From IMG/VR virus record IMGVR_UViG_3300048442_000459, positions 1 to 21,809 of that record: a stretch of DNA of 21,809 bases. One strand, written 5' to 3'. Shown here piece after piece: positions 1 through 8,900 of the stretch. The translations under genes were made by a program, and so were the position numbers. Source of the DNA: a virus. How positions within the stretch are numbered: position 1 is the first letter of the stretch; each line of letters opens with the position of its first letter. A model generated the notes under the pieces. The model had not been told where the DNA came from and searched no databases. It was given only the letters and a program-made list of their open reading frames with translations.

Positions 1-293
1 TCAATCCATAAATTTAAATTTTTTTGATCTGGTCTTACCCACATATTATTGAAAGTAGCAGAAAGGGGAATACCAGTCTGCTCTGTAATCCACAATGCAT
101 TGATGGTAGTTCCCCTTACAGGATCTTTGACAAAGATATCTCCCATCGCATCTTGACCGAATGGTTTGATGCGGCAGGTAAAGTACAAATCATAGATCAG
201 ATCTTTATTCTTTTTCAGAAACGGAATAAAATAATCTTGTGTAAATTTCCAATCACTCTTCGGGTTGATCGGTAGACTGAAGATACTTCGCAT
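1..293 (-). CDS. Unrecognised protein, 5' part only (runs off left edge)
   Basis: The reading frame is open from the start codon to the left edge, giving at least 97 residues beginning MRSIFSLPINPKSDW. I start it at the ATG at 293-291, which has AAGAATGA upstream; an in-frame ATG at 302-300 would add three residues (MKL). An in-frame TAG a few codons further up blocks any longer start. The start lies 41 nt (or 50 nt) inside the end of the upstream 251-aa gene, which suggests translational coupling. The visible part contains DLYFTCRI, a FGQDAMGD stretch and TGIPLSATFNNMWV, with mixed hydrophobic and charged residues and aromatics. This looks like a globular alpha/beta protein, not the Gly/Ser/Thr-rich fibre proteins upstream. 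I vaguely associate such sequences with TIM-barrel-like proteins in marine myoviruses but cannot name the family. The function is unknown. The reality of the gene is well supported by its long open frame in the right strand and position. Confidence 0.75.
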   Translation of the reverse strand, partial: MRSIFSLPINPKSDWKFTQDYFIPFLKKNKDLIYDLYFTCRIKPFGQDAMGDIFVKDPVRGTTINALWITEQTGIPLSATFNNMWVRPDQKNLNLWI

Positions 294-1008
294 TAATTTC
301 ATTCTTAATTTTATCTAGTAATGGTACGTTCAATGTTTCTTCAATTCCATGGAATGTTGGAATGTTTACATCGGGAGACTCAGCATATGCTTGGAAATAT
401 TTTTGAGTTTGTCCGGTAATTTTATCCATAGAAAGTTTCATGAGACATGAATACTGAGATGCAACATCAAGGATAGCAATTTGATCTTCTTGTTTCATCA
501 TAGAAATAGAGTCTAAGTTGCCTGTACCCACTCTACCATTTGCTATCAGATCTAAGGCAGCTTGTTTACCCATCCTAGCAATCCAATACTTTCTTTCTTC
601 TTCTTCGTTCCACTCAGAAGCAGTTTTTAATTCTTCGACAGTGTTAATTTCTTCTTGGATATGTTCCACAAATACATTTAACTCGTATTGGAGTTGATTT
701 ATTTTTCTTTCCCACATCTCTAAGTCTAACTTAGTATCATCAACATCAATCTCTGCTTCTTCTATAGCAAATTTGCCATCTGCATTTGAAAGTCTGTCCT
801 CAGCAATTTTATATGCAAGAATACTCTTTCTCTTGCCAATTTTCATTTTCTCAAAGCTATGCAATCGATTTTCAATCTCAAGCATAACTTGCTTTAATTG
901 CCTATCTCCTGTGACATGTGACTTAATTACAAAATCATCAATCTGGTTTTTTGACATGCCAATAGCAACCTTCTTGGCAAGTTCAAAAATTTCTTCGGTT
1001 GTAACCAT
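253..1008 (-). CDS. Uncharacterised alpha-helical, coiled-coil-rich protein (251 aa)
   Basis: This is a complete ORF from ATG (MVTTEEIFELAKK) to TGA. The composition is unlike the fibre genes: rich in Glu, Lys, Leu and Ile, poor in Gly and Ser. Residues about 40-130 have many charged heptad-like stretches (for example LEMWERKINQLQYELNVFVE), predicting long helices or a coiled coil. I see no signal peptide or membrane segment. It starts 18 nt after the stop of the 247-aa gene, with no clear Shine-Dalgarno, so it is probably translated by coupling. Its 3' end is overlapped by the next gene. It sits at the distal end of the fibre cluster, a place where T4-like phages often keep fibre assembly factors. 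That context makes a chaperone or attachment role possible, but no motif shows it. I do not recognise the family. Confidence 0.88.
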   Translation of the reverse strand: MVTTEEIFELAKKVAIGMSKNQIDDFVIKSHVTGDRQLKQVMLEIENRLHSFEKMKIGKRKSILAYKIAEDRLSNADGKFAIEEAEIDVDDTKLDLEMWERKINQLQYELNVFVEHIQEEINTVEELKTASEWNEEEERKYWIARMGKQAALDLIANGRVGTGNLDSISMMKQEDQIAILDVASQYSCLMKLSMDKITGQTQKYFQAYAESPDVNIPTFHGIEETLNVPLLDKIKNEINAKYLQSTDQPEE

Positions 1009-1026
1009 GATAAATCAAATAATAAC

Positions 1027-1770
1027 TTAGAATGTAATACCAGGAGAAACGGGTAATTGTGATTTAGATGTTTCATCAATTCTACTGTCTTCCCTTGCCT
1101 GTTCGTATGGCATTGGAATTCCCATCTTATCCTCATATAGTCTATTTAGTTGCCTAATTGTAGTGCAATTATAGAACTCTTTTTTCAAAGTATTCATTGA
1201 GACAAATAAATCTTTAGATGCTACTCTATAAAAATTTCTTTTCTCGGTAACAGATGTCTTTAGTTGATCTACAGTAACACTTTTTGCATCTGCAAGAGAA
1301 GATAAAATGAAATCGGTATCATTCTCAATATCAGATACTAGGTACTCCCAGTTCTTTTTCTCTAAAGAAGATACACCTTCATCTAGTGCTTCAAATCTTT
1401 TGTTGAAAGTATCTTCAATAATAACTTTAGCAAATAACTTCATTGTTCTCATGACAGTATTATATCTTGTTTCTGTCATGGGAATTGCTACCTTAGCAGA
1501 CGTAGCAAAATCAGAGTAAGAAAGGTTATCAAACTCTTCATTTAATTCTGCATCAGAAGCAGAAATTTTGATAGTAGAACGGATATCACCCCAACCTCTA
1601 GTACCAAAGATTGCCATATCTTTGCCTAACTCCACCGCATACCCAGGGAGAGCAGCAACCTCTCCCTCGTCTACAGAAAAACAATTCCAATCTAGAATAT
1701 TATTAATTGGTTCAAACGACCTCAATATTGTAGCGTCGAATGTACTTTTACAGATAAAATATTTTTTCAT
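1027..1770 (-). CDS. Uncharacterised protein downstream of fibre gene (247 aa)
   Basis: This is a complete ORF from ATG (MKKYFICKSTFDATILRSF) to TAA, ending SQLPVSPGITF. A strong AGGAG lies 9 nt upstream, inside the last codons of the fibre gene. The N-terminal 70 residues look like a beta-rich small domain, with GYAVELG and an aromatic/Gly segment IFGTRGWGDIR. Residues about 75-215 are mainly helical and charged. A proline-containing, probably flexible tail follows. I see no signal peptide, membrane helix or catalytic motif. The position immediately after a fibre gene and before another alpha-rich small protein would suit a fibre assembly chaperone or a virion adaptor. This is inference from context only, and I do not recognise the family. 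Confidence 0.88.
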   Translation of the reverse strand: MKKYFICKSTFDATILRSFEPINNILDWNCFSVDEGEVAALPGYAVELGKDMAIFGTRGWGDIRSTIKISASDAELNEEFDNLSYSDFATSAKVAIPMTETRYNTVMRTMKLFAKVIIEDTFNKRFEALDEGVSSLEKKNWEYLVSDIENDTDFILSSLADAKSVTVDQLKTSVTEKRNFYRVASKDLFVSMNTLKKEFYNCTTIRQLNRLYEDKMGIPMPYEQAREDSRIDETSKSQLPVSPGITF

Positions 1771-1774
1771 TTAC

Positions 1775-2914
1775 TTAGACTCCTGAATATCCGTTTGCTA
1801 GAGTTCCATACTCCATAGCAGCACCAGAAGCTGTACCCCCAGGTCCAGACCGATTAAGTGAAGAACTAAAGGAAAAACTATGAGTGGAATAGTTGATTGA
1901 TCCTCCGGTATTATTCTGAGCGCCGTTATACATACCGTTCATAAAACCATAATCCATGCCTGTATGGAAAGTTTCTTCTCCTGTAGTTCCTGGTTTACCA
2001 ACAGATGCGAGGTTGGAACCAGAAGAAGTATCTCTTCTTGTCATAGCAGTATTAGTTTGATAACCGCCTGCCTCATTCCAGTAAGAAAATCCTTTTCTAC
2101 TACTACAGGTTTTATTAGTTCCATCTGTTCCTGGAGGAGAACCCCAAGAAGTCCATGACTGTGTAGCAAACTGGAATAGATATCCATTACCTCCTTGCTT
2201 ATACATGCCATTATCTTCACCATAACCACATGCTGGATTATTACCACCAGATCCACCAGATCCAGAAATTGTGGTGACTGATCCAGTTACTAGATCATGT
2301 CTATCTGGATTATCTCCGTTGTCACCAACAACATAAGCATACTTAAAGTCTCTCTTCATCACGGAAGTTCTGTTTCTTCCTGTTGACATACTAGTAGCAG
2401 TTCCAGCATTAGTTTCTGTAGCCATACTAAATGTGGAAACACTGGTACTATTTGTGTTCCAGTTATCACCAGTACAGTAAATATATGCTCTCATATTAGA
2501 GTCTTGTGCCCCTGCCGTATATGCGTCAGAGTACGTAATAAGATCACCTAAGTTAGTAATCGTAAATGTAGAATGTTGTAGTCTATTTACGTTTTTCCAA
2601 GAACTAGAACTTTGATATCCTGCTGCAGGATAACCTCTAGTAATTGCAAAACCTTCTTCAAAGTTAACGATAATTTCCCAGTACGCATTTGTACCATCAG
2701 ATTTAAGTACAGCGCCTACAGTAGCACCATCACCACTAGCAACTTGCGTTGGTAATGTCGAGAATGGTTGACCGTTAACTAGTAGATCGTTTGATCCAAT
2801 GTCAAGATCCCCACCCATAGTTACAGAACCATCTGTATTGAGTGAAATATTTGGTGTAGTAGAACTTCCAGCAGCTGTATATTTAAGCTGGTCTACTCTT
2901 AATTCAGATGCCAT
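1775..2914 (-). CDS. Tail fibre protein with kelch-like repeat domain (379 aa)
   Basis: This is a probable fibre or receptor-contact protein. Residues 1-85 (MASELRVDQLKY..., then GGDLDIGSNDLLVNG and GAVLKSDGTNAYW) form an N-terminal module of the kind that starts many marine phage fibre proteins and probably anchors it. Residues about 86-112 hold GFAITRGYPAAGYQ and SWKNVNR, a signature I associate with these fibres. Residues 114-379 break into six units of about 42-50 residues. Each begins with a Ser/Thr-rich strand (near 114, 158, 203, 245, 288 and 339) and ends in an aromatic-plus-GG, GD or NG turn (CTGDN, VVGDNG, KQGGNGY, EAGGY, NGMYNG, LANGY). That pattern fits a kelch-type beta-propeller. 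An AGGAGAT Shine-Dalgarno and an exact TATAAATA late octamer precede it, so it may be transcribed both alone and by read-through. The fibre role is well supported; the propeller fold is inference. Confidence 0.92.
   Translation of the reverse strand: MASELRVDQLKYTAAGSSTTPNISLNTDGSVTMGGDLDIGSNDLLVNGQPFSTLPTQVASGDGATVGAVLKSDGTNAYWEIIVNFEEGFAITRGYPAAGYQSSSSWKNVNRLQHSTFTITNLGDLITYSDAYTAGAQDSNMRAYIYCTGDNWNTNSTSVSTFSMATETNAGTATSMSTGRNRTSVMKRDFKYAYVVGDNGDNPDRHDLVTGSVTTISGSGGSGGNNPACGYGEDNGMYKQGGNGYLFQFATQSWTSWGSPPGTDGTNKTCSSRKGFSYWNEAGGYQTNTAMTRRDTSSGSNLASVGKPGTTGEETFHTGMDYGFMNGMYNGAQNNTGGSINYSTHSFSFSSSLNRSGPGGTASGAAMEYGTLANGYSGV
1780..1784 (-). promoter_or_regulatory. Ribosome binding site for the 247-aa gene
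   Basis: AGGAG on the minus strand, 9 nt before the ATG at 1770, inside the last codons of the preceding fibre gene (stop at 1777-1775). It supports the chosen start and suggests that translation of the two genes is coupled. Confidence 0.65.
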
Positions 2915-2924
2915 GAATACTGAG

Positions 2925-2931
2925 ATCTCCT
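2925..2931 (-). promoter_or_regulatory. Ribosome binding site for the 379-aa fibre gene
   Basis: AGGAGAT on the minus strand, 10 nt before the ATG at 2914. It is one of the two strong Shine-Dalgarno sequences in the window and fixes the start of the fibre gene. Confidence 0.7.
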
Positions 2932-2938
2932 ATCGTTG

Positions 2939-2946
2939 TATTTATA
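2939..2946 (-). promoter_or_regulatory. T4-type late promoter (TATAAATA)
   Basis: The minus-strand octamer TATAAATA is an exact match to the T4 late promoter consensus, which is read by the phage late sigma factor with its sliding clamp. It overlaps the TAA stop of the 3,037-aa gene and lies 24 nt before the ATG of the 379-aa fibre gene. Transcription starting a few bases downstream would give a short leader that still holds the AGGAGAT ribosome site. The position in one of the few true intergenic gaps raises confidence. The octamer could still be fortuitous in AT-rich DNA. Confidence 0.6.
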
Positions 2947-5900
2947 CAATGTTCCAACTACCACCATCAGCAACAGTGATAACAACACCATTATTTATTG
3001 TAATGGGTCCAAAACTACCAGCATTGTATCCGTTGGGGACTGTGATATTTTCATCAACAAAGTTTCTGTTAGATTTAAATGTACCATAAGTATCAATCCA
3101 TTGTTTGATACCATTAGCATAAAGAACTCTGTTATTTGCTTGGTTAACAAAGTCCTGACCTTCGATATTAACAGAACCAAGAACATGTAATTGATATGCT
3201 GGATCTGCCTTATTAACACCAACTCTAGATAGTCTGTAGATGTCCGAACCGTTAGATGCTTCAGTCCATCTAGAAGTTACAAACTCAGCATTGTTCTGGA
3301 ACAACTGACCGTTGATATTCATATCTCCTTGAATATTCAACTTATAATTTCTAACTGTAGATCCGTCAGTAGGATCGACACCTGACGTGGAAGTTGTATT
3401 AATTGTAACAGCATTATTAACGCCGCTAATTCCAAGAGCAGGAGATCCAGTGAACGTAGTGCTACCAGCAGAATCAGAAGATTCAAACGTGAAGAAGTTA
3501 TTAGATTGAGTATTGCTACCAACCTTCCAATATCTTGTAGCAGAGTTGTTGTAGAAGTTTAATCTACCATTTCCAGTATTACTAATCTGTACGGTTTCAG
3601 AGAACCTTGCCGTACCATCAACTTCCAAATCAAAGTCTGGTTCACGATTGATGCCAATACCAACATACCTAGATGCGATGATATCACCAACAACACGCAA
3701 GTACAAATCTGGTTCTGTACCTTCGAGAGTAAATCCTTCACCATACTCAGAGTTTGGTGATTGACTATCAGAATGATTGTATCTCAGTGTGCCAACTTGA
3801 GATTGGTCGGATGAAACATCACAGAATCTAATTTTTGCTCCAACAGCATTTGTAATAGAGCGAACAAAGATACCACCATCGCCACGAACATCTAAAGTAG
3901 ATAATGGACTAGTTCCAGCGTTAATACCAACTTCATTAGCAGAAACATCAACGAATAGAACACCAGAATCAACATTCAGGTCATTGGTTAATGATGTAGT
4001 TCCTGTGACGGAAGCATTACCAGAGACAGATAGATTAGATCCAGCACCAGTAATGATTAGCGAACCAGTCATGGAATCGCCTGCCTTCAGGACGTTCAGT
4101 GAAGAAGCACCTGTGATGTTTGCCGTAATTGTTCCGGCAGAGAAATTACCAGAACTATCACGAATAACAGCAGAATCTGCTACATTTGCAGTCCTAAAGA
4201 TTACATTTCCTTCGTTCCAAATTTTCTGATTGTTGATAGTGAATGCATCCGCATTTCCAACTAGAGCATTTAGAGTACCTGAGTTTGCAGTAGCGTTTCC
4301 GCCTGCAGCGATAATTGATGCTGTTCTGTGATCGTCAGAATTAGAACTAGGAACAGCTACAGAGGATCTAAAGTAGATTGACGGAGAAGATGCTTGACCG
4401 TCAATTCTTCCTAGTTTCAATAGTGCTGTACCACCATCACTTTCTAACTTACCAACATCAATAGTATTACCGTCAATAATAGAGAAGTCTTCAAACTCAA
4501 CTCTATTTGAAGCAGTACCTGCAGTAAGTGCTCCAACAAAATTGCCTGATGTTAGACTACCAATTAAAATAGTGTAATCATTGAAGTTGTCTACAGGATC
4601 ATCATTAGTAACAACGTTATCAATAGTAAAACTACCAACACCTTGAGCGTTTGCATTGTATAGGTTAATTGGATTGCCTGGTGTAAAATCGCCAGTTGCA
4701 GATGTATCTAGAATTTTTCCAGAGAAATAAATTTGATATCTTGGGAATCCAGAAAATGACTTAACAGTTAAAGAATCTCTTACTCTAGTAGACTCGATAA
4801 ATCTAGGTAATCTTTCGGTTGATAATGTACCATAGTTAATGTTTAATGCATTTTGATACCAAATTCCTTGTCTGTTATCTAACTTGTCAGCATCAAGACC
4901 AGAATCAAGACCATCATTCAGTGAGCTCCAGATCTTCGCCCAGGAACCCCAAGAGGTTTGACCTGTGCCCGATCCACGGAGATACATGTTATCATTATCA
5001 GTGAATGCAAGTTGCCTTGTTCCACCAAAACCAGCATCAAATCCAGTACCACCTGATCTGAGGGTGATAACCATATTTCTTGTTCCACCATCATTGAGTG
5101 CGTTAGCACTATTAAAGATAGTATTTGAAACGAGACCTGGTTGGAAAAAGTTTGGATTTGAAGAAGATGCTGGGTTGTTAGTACCAGTTAATAATCTAAT
5201 TGTACTACCAGACTGGTTGGAAATACTGATGTTGTATGTTCCAGCAAGTCTATCTGGTGATAATGTACCTGCGGTTATGTTACCTGCATTTGTGTAGAAA
5301 GAACCTTGTGCGCCATCTAACAAGTCAGCATCAAGACCACTATCTGCGCCAGTTTTAAGTTCTATAGAACCGTTACCTTTTGTTCCAATGTTAAACTGAG
5401 ATTTCTTATATCTTGCAACACCAATTGTTCCATAGAGGTCAGCTGAAATAGTAAGATCAGATACTCTCTGAATATCAAGAGCAACGTTTGCAAATTGTCT
5501 ATTGACAGTAGAAACTTTTGCTTGTAAAATAAGGTTTGAACCAGTTCCAATAGCGACTGGGGCATTTACAATAGTGAAGTCTCCACTATATCCACTACCA
5601 CCATCTGTAACAGTTAGCTCTGTAACTTCTCCTCCAGCAACAACAATATTTGCTTTAAGACCTGTGCCTGTGCCACCTGTAAGTGGTACGTCAAAATATT
5701 GATTATTAGTAAACCCGCCGCCACCATTAGCAACAATTACAGAATCTACAAATCCACCTTGAGTGAAAGTTGATTCAAACGTAAGAGGAGATCCGCCACG
5801 TTCAAACTCAATAATAGTTCCTAATGGAATGTCTTGTGTTACTGGATTATTGAGGGAAATTGTTGTTAATCCAGCAGCAGTGACAACACCATTAATATTT

Positions 5901-8900
5901 GTATTTGCTGCAATACCATTTACTGATGTTTTAAGTTCATGTCCGATTAGAACATCCGAGTTTGTTACGAAGATCATCGATGATGATCCGGTAGAACACT
6001 GTGCTGCCAGAGGAGCAAAATATCTTGTTTCCGCACCCTTAAGTGACTGAACTGCTAAAGCAAAGTTCTGGTCTCCTCTAAGGAAAGTAAAGGAGTTTGC
6101 AGCACCACCAGATGCAAGTCTATCTGTTTCAATAACACCAGATGTGATGTCTGTCGCAGCAATCTGGTTAGATGATAGTGATACCCAATTGTTAACATTA
6201 AACGAAGATGTGTTAATAACTCTATTAATATTAATTGTATTTGCAGTTGGAGATGTATTATCTTCAAAAGTATCTGTGTCTACAATTTTAATATTATTAA
6301 CAATAGAACCATACAATCTACTTTCTAGTAGAACATTACCCTGTGCTTGTGTTCCAGCACCAGCAGGAGCGGAGAATGTTACAGTTGGTGTAGTAGTGTA
6401 TCCTTTACCACCTTGTACGCCACCAAAATTTTCAATGGTTACTGTTACAACTTGTCCGTTTGCGATAGTACAAGTTGCATTAGCTGCTATTGCACCTGCG
6501 CTAGGATTGCCGCCTGCAAACGTAACAGTAGGAGCAACAGTATATCCAGAACCACCGTCAGTAATATTGATTTGATAAACAACACCTTCTCTATACTCGG
6601 TTGCCTGAATAGCACCAGTAGATACGCTTCCAGTAAAAATATTTCCTATAGTGAATGCAAGTGCTGGATCTGGTTGGAATCCAAGGAATAGACTGTCGTT
6701 ATCTTGGTTTAGAATAAATGATGTGGATGTATCCTGTTGGATCGCAATATCACCAGCAAGTGCTCCTTCGATAGCAGTTCTTTCTGCCTGGTCGGCAACA
6801 GTGTATACTTGGAAAGGTCTGAGTGCTGGGATCTGGTCGATAGAAATCTTACCAGAATCGGTAAGTTCAACCAATGCTCTAGGAACAGCGTTCGTAGAAT
6901 ATGGTTTGTTGATGTATGGTCCAAGGTTGTTAGTGATATAGTCTCTAACTGCCTTCTGTGTAGGTAGTTTAGAGTCGCTGGAGTTAGCACCACCAAGTGT
7001 ATTAGATGCGTCGAAACCAGTAACAACAACTGTACCACCTTTCAGTTTTAAGAATTCAACTTCCGAGATTGTAACTGTACCTGTAAAGGTAATGTTACCA
7101 GTTCTGTTCTCAATTCTAGCGAAAGTACCAACCTTAAAGTCACCTAGTTCGTCCGTACCAGAAACATATGTTCTGCCATAGTTTTCGGAAACTTGCTCGT
7201 TTGCTTCAATTTTAGTTCCACCGTTCTCAGGAAGAGCTAAGTAGTTAGTTCCGGAACCTGCAAATTCCCAAGTATGAGAAGAAGAGTTAACAATAGATGG
7301 TCTGTGTAGATTAATTGTCTTACCTTGTAAGACACTTGTGGATACTGGATTGCCAGTTGCCTTATCAGTAAGATCCATGGCACCACCAGTACCATCATCA
7401 ATAGTTAACTGAGCGGAGAAAGGTGGTCCAACAGTAACTCCGGCAACAACATCAATAAAGTATTCGATATTTGGATTTGTGTTTTCATATCCATCAATCT
7501 TGACAACATAATGCTCCAATGGTTCTCTACCAAGTCCACTAAGTGTTAGGATAGTTCTACCAGTTGGAGTAGAAGAAACATTTGAAACAGTTGCGATATC
7601 AAATGCATATGGGTCTTTACGGAAACCAGTTCCCCTTAAAGCAAAACGTCCAAAGTTGGTAGCAGAGTTTGTGATAGAAGCATAACCACCACTTTCAGAA
7701 AGAACGCCATCTTCGCAGAAAATAACGAAGACTGAAACTAACTGGGTATAACCGTCATTAATAATCTTGTATCCTGTACCACCAAAAGAAACGATCGTGA
7801 ATGCTGCCGCAACCATCGACTTACCCTGGTTGGGGAAGGATGCAGTTCCGTCTAACTCAAGACCAGGGAAGGGGCAGTTAGGTTGCTTGACCTTATCACC
7901 ATCAACCTCAGCACCGCTACCACCCAAGAAGGAGATAACAGATGCGTTCTGGGTATATGGTGATGCTTCAATGATTGGATAGTCATCATAGTCACCACGA
8001 ATTGCAATTCTATTATTACTAGCATCATTAATGAAACTATCAGAATATGTAATAATATTTGATGTATTATATAAAGTTCCGTTTGTTTTTGCTGTAGCAC
8101 CAGGGAGAAGAGTTCCATCTAAAATGTCTTCAAATAAATCCATCTCCGTAGTGATTGAAGATGTAACATTAGTACAAAGAGGTTGTGATCCATAAAGAAG
8201 AATATTCCAATCTTCAAATTTAGGAATTGGCGATGTAAGTGTTACAGGATCGTAGATGAGAATGGTAGCATCAGATTTCGCACTTGAGAAAGCATGTGTG
8301 GATCCAGATGCAGCACCAGCATTTGGTACAAGACATGTTACGGTTGTAGCACCACCACTAGAAGATACATTGCTGATAGCATAACTTTGACCGTAGTTGG
8401 AATCAAACCTAAGAGGACTTGCATGATCGTCAGGTACTCCATTAAAAGTACAACTAAACGTAAGTGCTTCTTCTGCAAAAGCAATTCTATCGCTAGTAGT
8501 TGGTATTGTAGATGGGTCTGGGAACGTTACAGTTACAGTACCAACACTTGCATCATAGGTTGCTCCAGTTGGTGTTGTGCTAATTACATCACCACCAGTC
8601 CAGTTACGTACAGCGTCTTGTGCATATTGCTTAACTCTTTGGAAAGCATAAACTGTTTCGGCACGTTGTGCTTCTGGGATACCAGTTAATTGAGTTCCTG
8701 TGAAATATAGTTCGGCAACTTCTACAATTCCTTTGTTTCCACCAAATACCAAATCCTTAATAAGTCCATCAAGAACAAGTCTGACATCTCTACGGCACTT
8801 TCTTTGGTTAATATCAGAAAGACCTAAGGAAGGATATTGTGTTTCTGTATCTGCAAGTGCTTGATCTGCAATAAGATCTTTGTTTCTAGCTATTAAATAT

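Noticed and set aside
1775-2914. Diversity-generating retroelement acting on the fibre gene
   Set aside because: No reverse transcriptase is present, no near-identical template/variable repeat pair is seen in the window, and the C-terminus has no C-type-lectin-like motif.
2992-2999. AATAAATA on the minus strand near the end of the 3,037-aa gene as another late promoter
   Set aside because: It lies inside codons of the conserved-looking fibre C-terminus (IT-I-N-N-G). The exact TATAAATA about 50 nt further on, in the gap, is a better candidate.
3000-5400. Self-cleaving S74 intramolecular chaperone at the end of the giant fibre protein
   Set aside because: The C-terminus ends in a short beta segment (VITVADGGSWNIV) with no sign of the helical chaperone domain or a catalytic Ser cleavage site.
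6144-6575. Plus-strand open frame of 143 codons
   Set aside because: It lies wholly opposite the coherent 3,037-aa gene. Its translation is low-complexity antisense of Gly/Thr-rich repeats with no ribosome site or domain, so it is a shadow frame.
8294-8689. Plus-strand open frame of 131 codons
   Set aside because: It is opposite the 3,037-aa gene, with many Cys, Ser and Tyr typical of an antisense frame. There is no start context and no neighbouring plus-strand gene.
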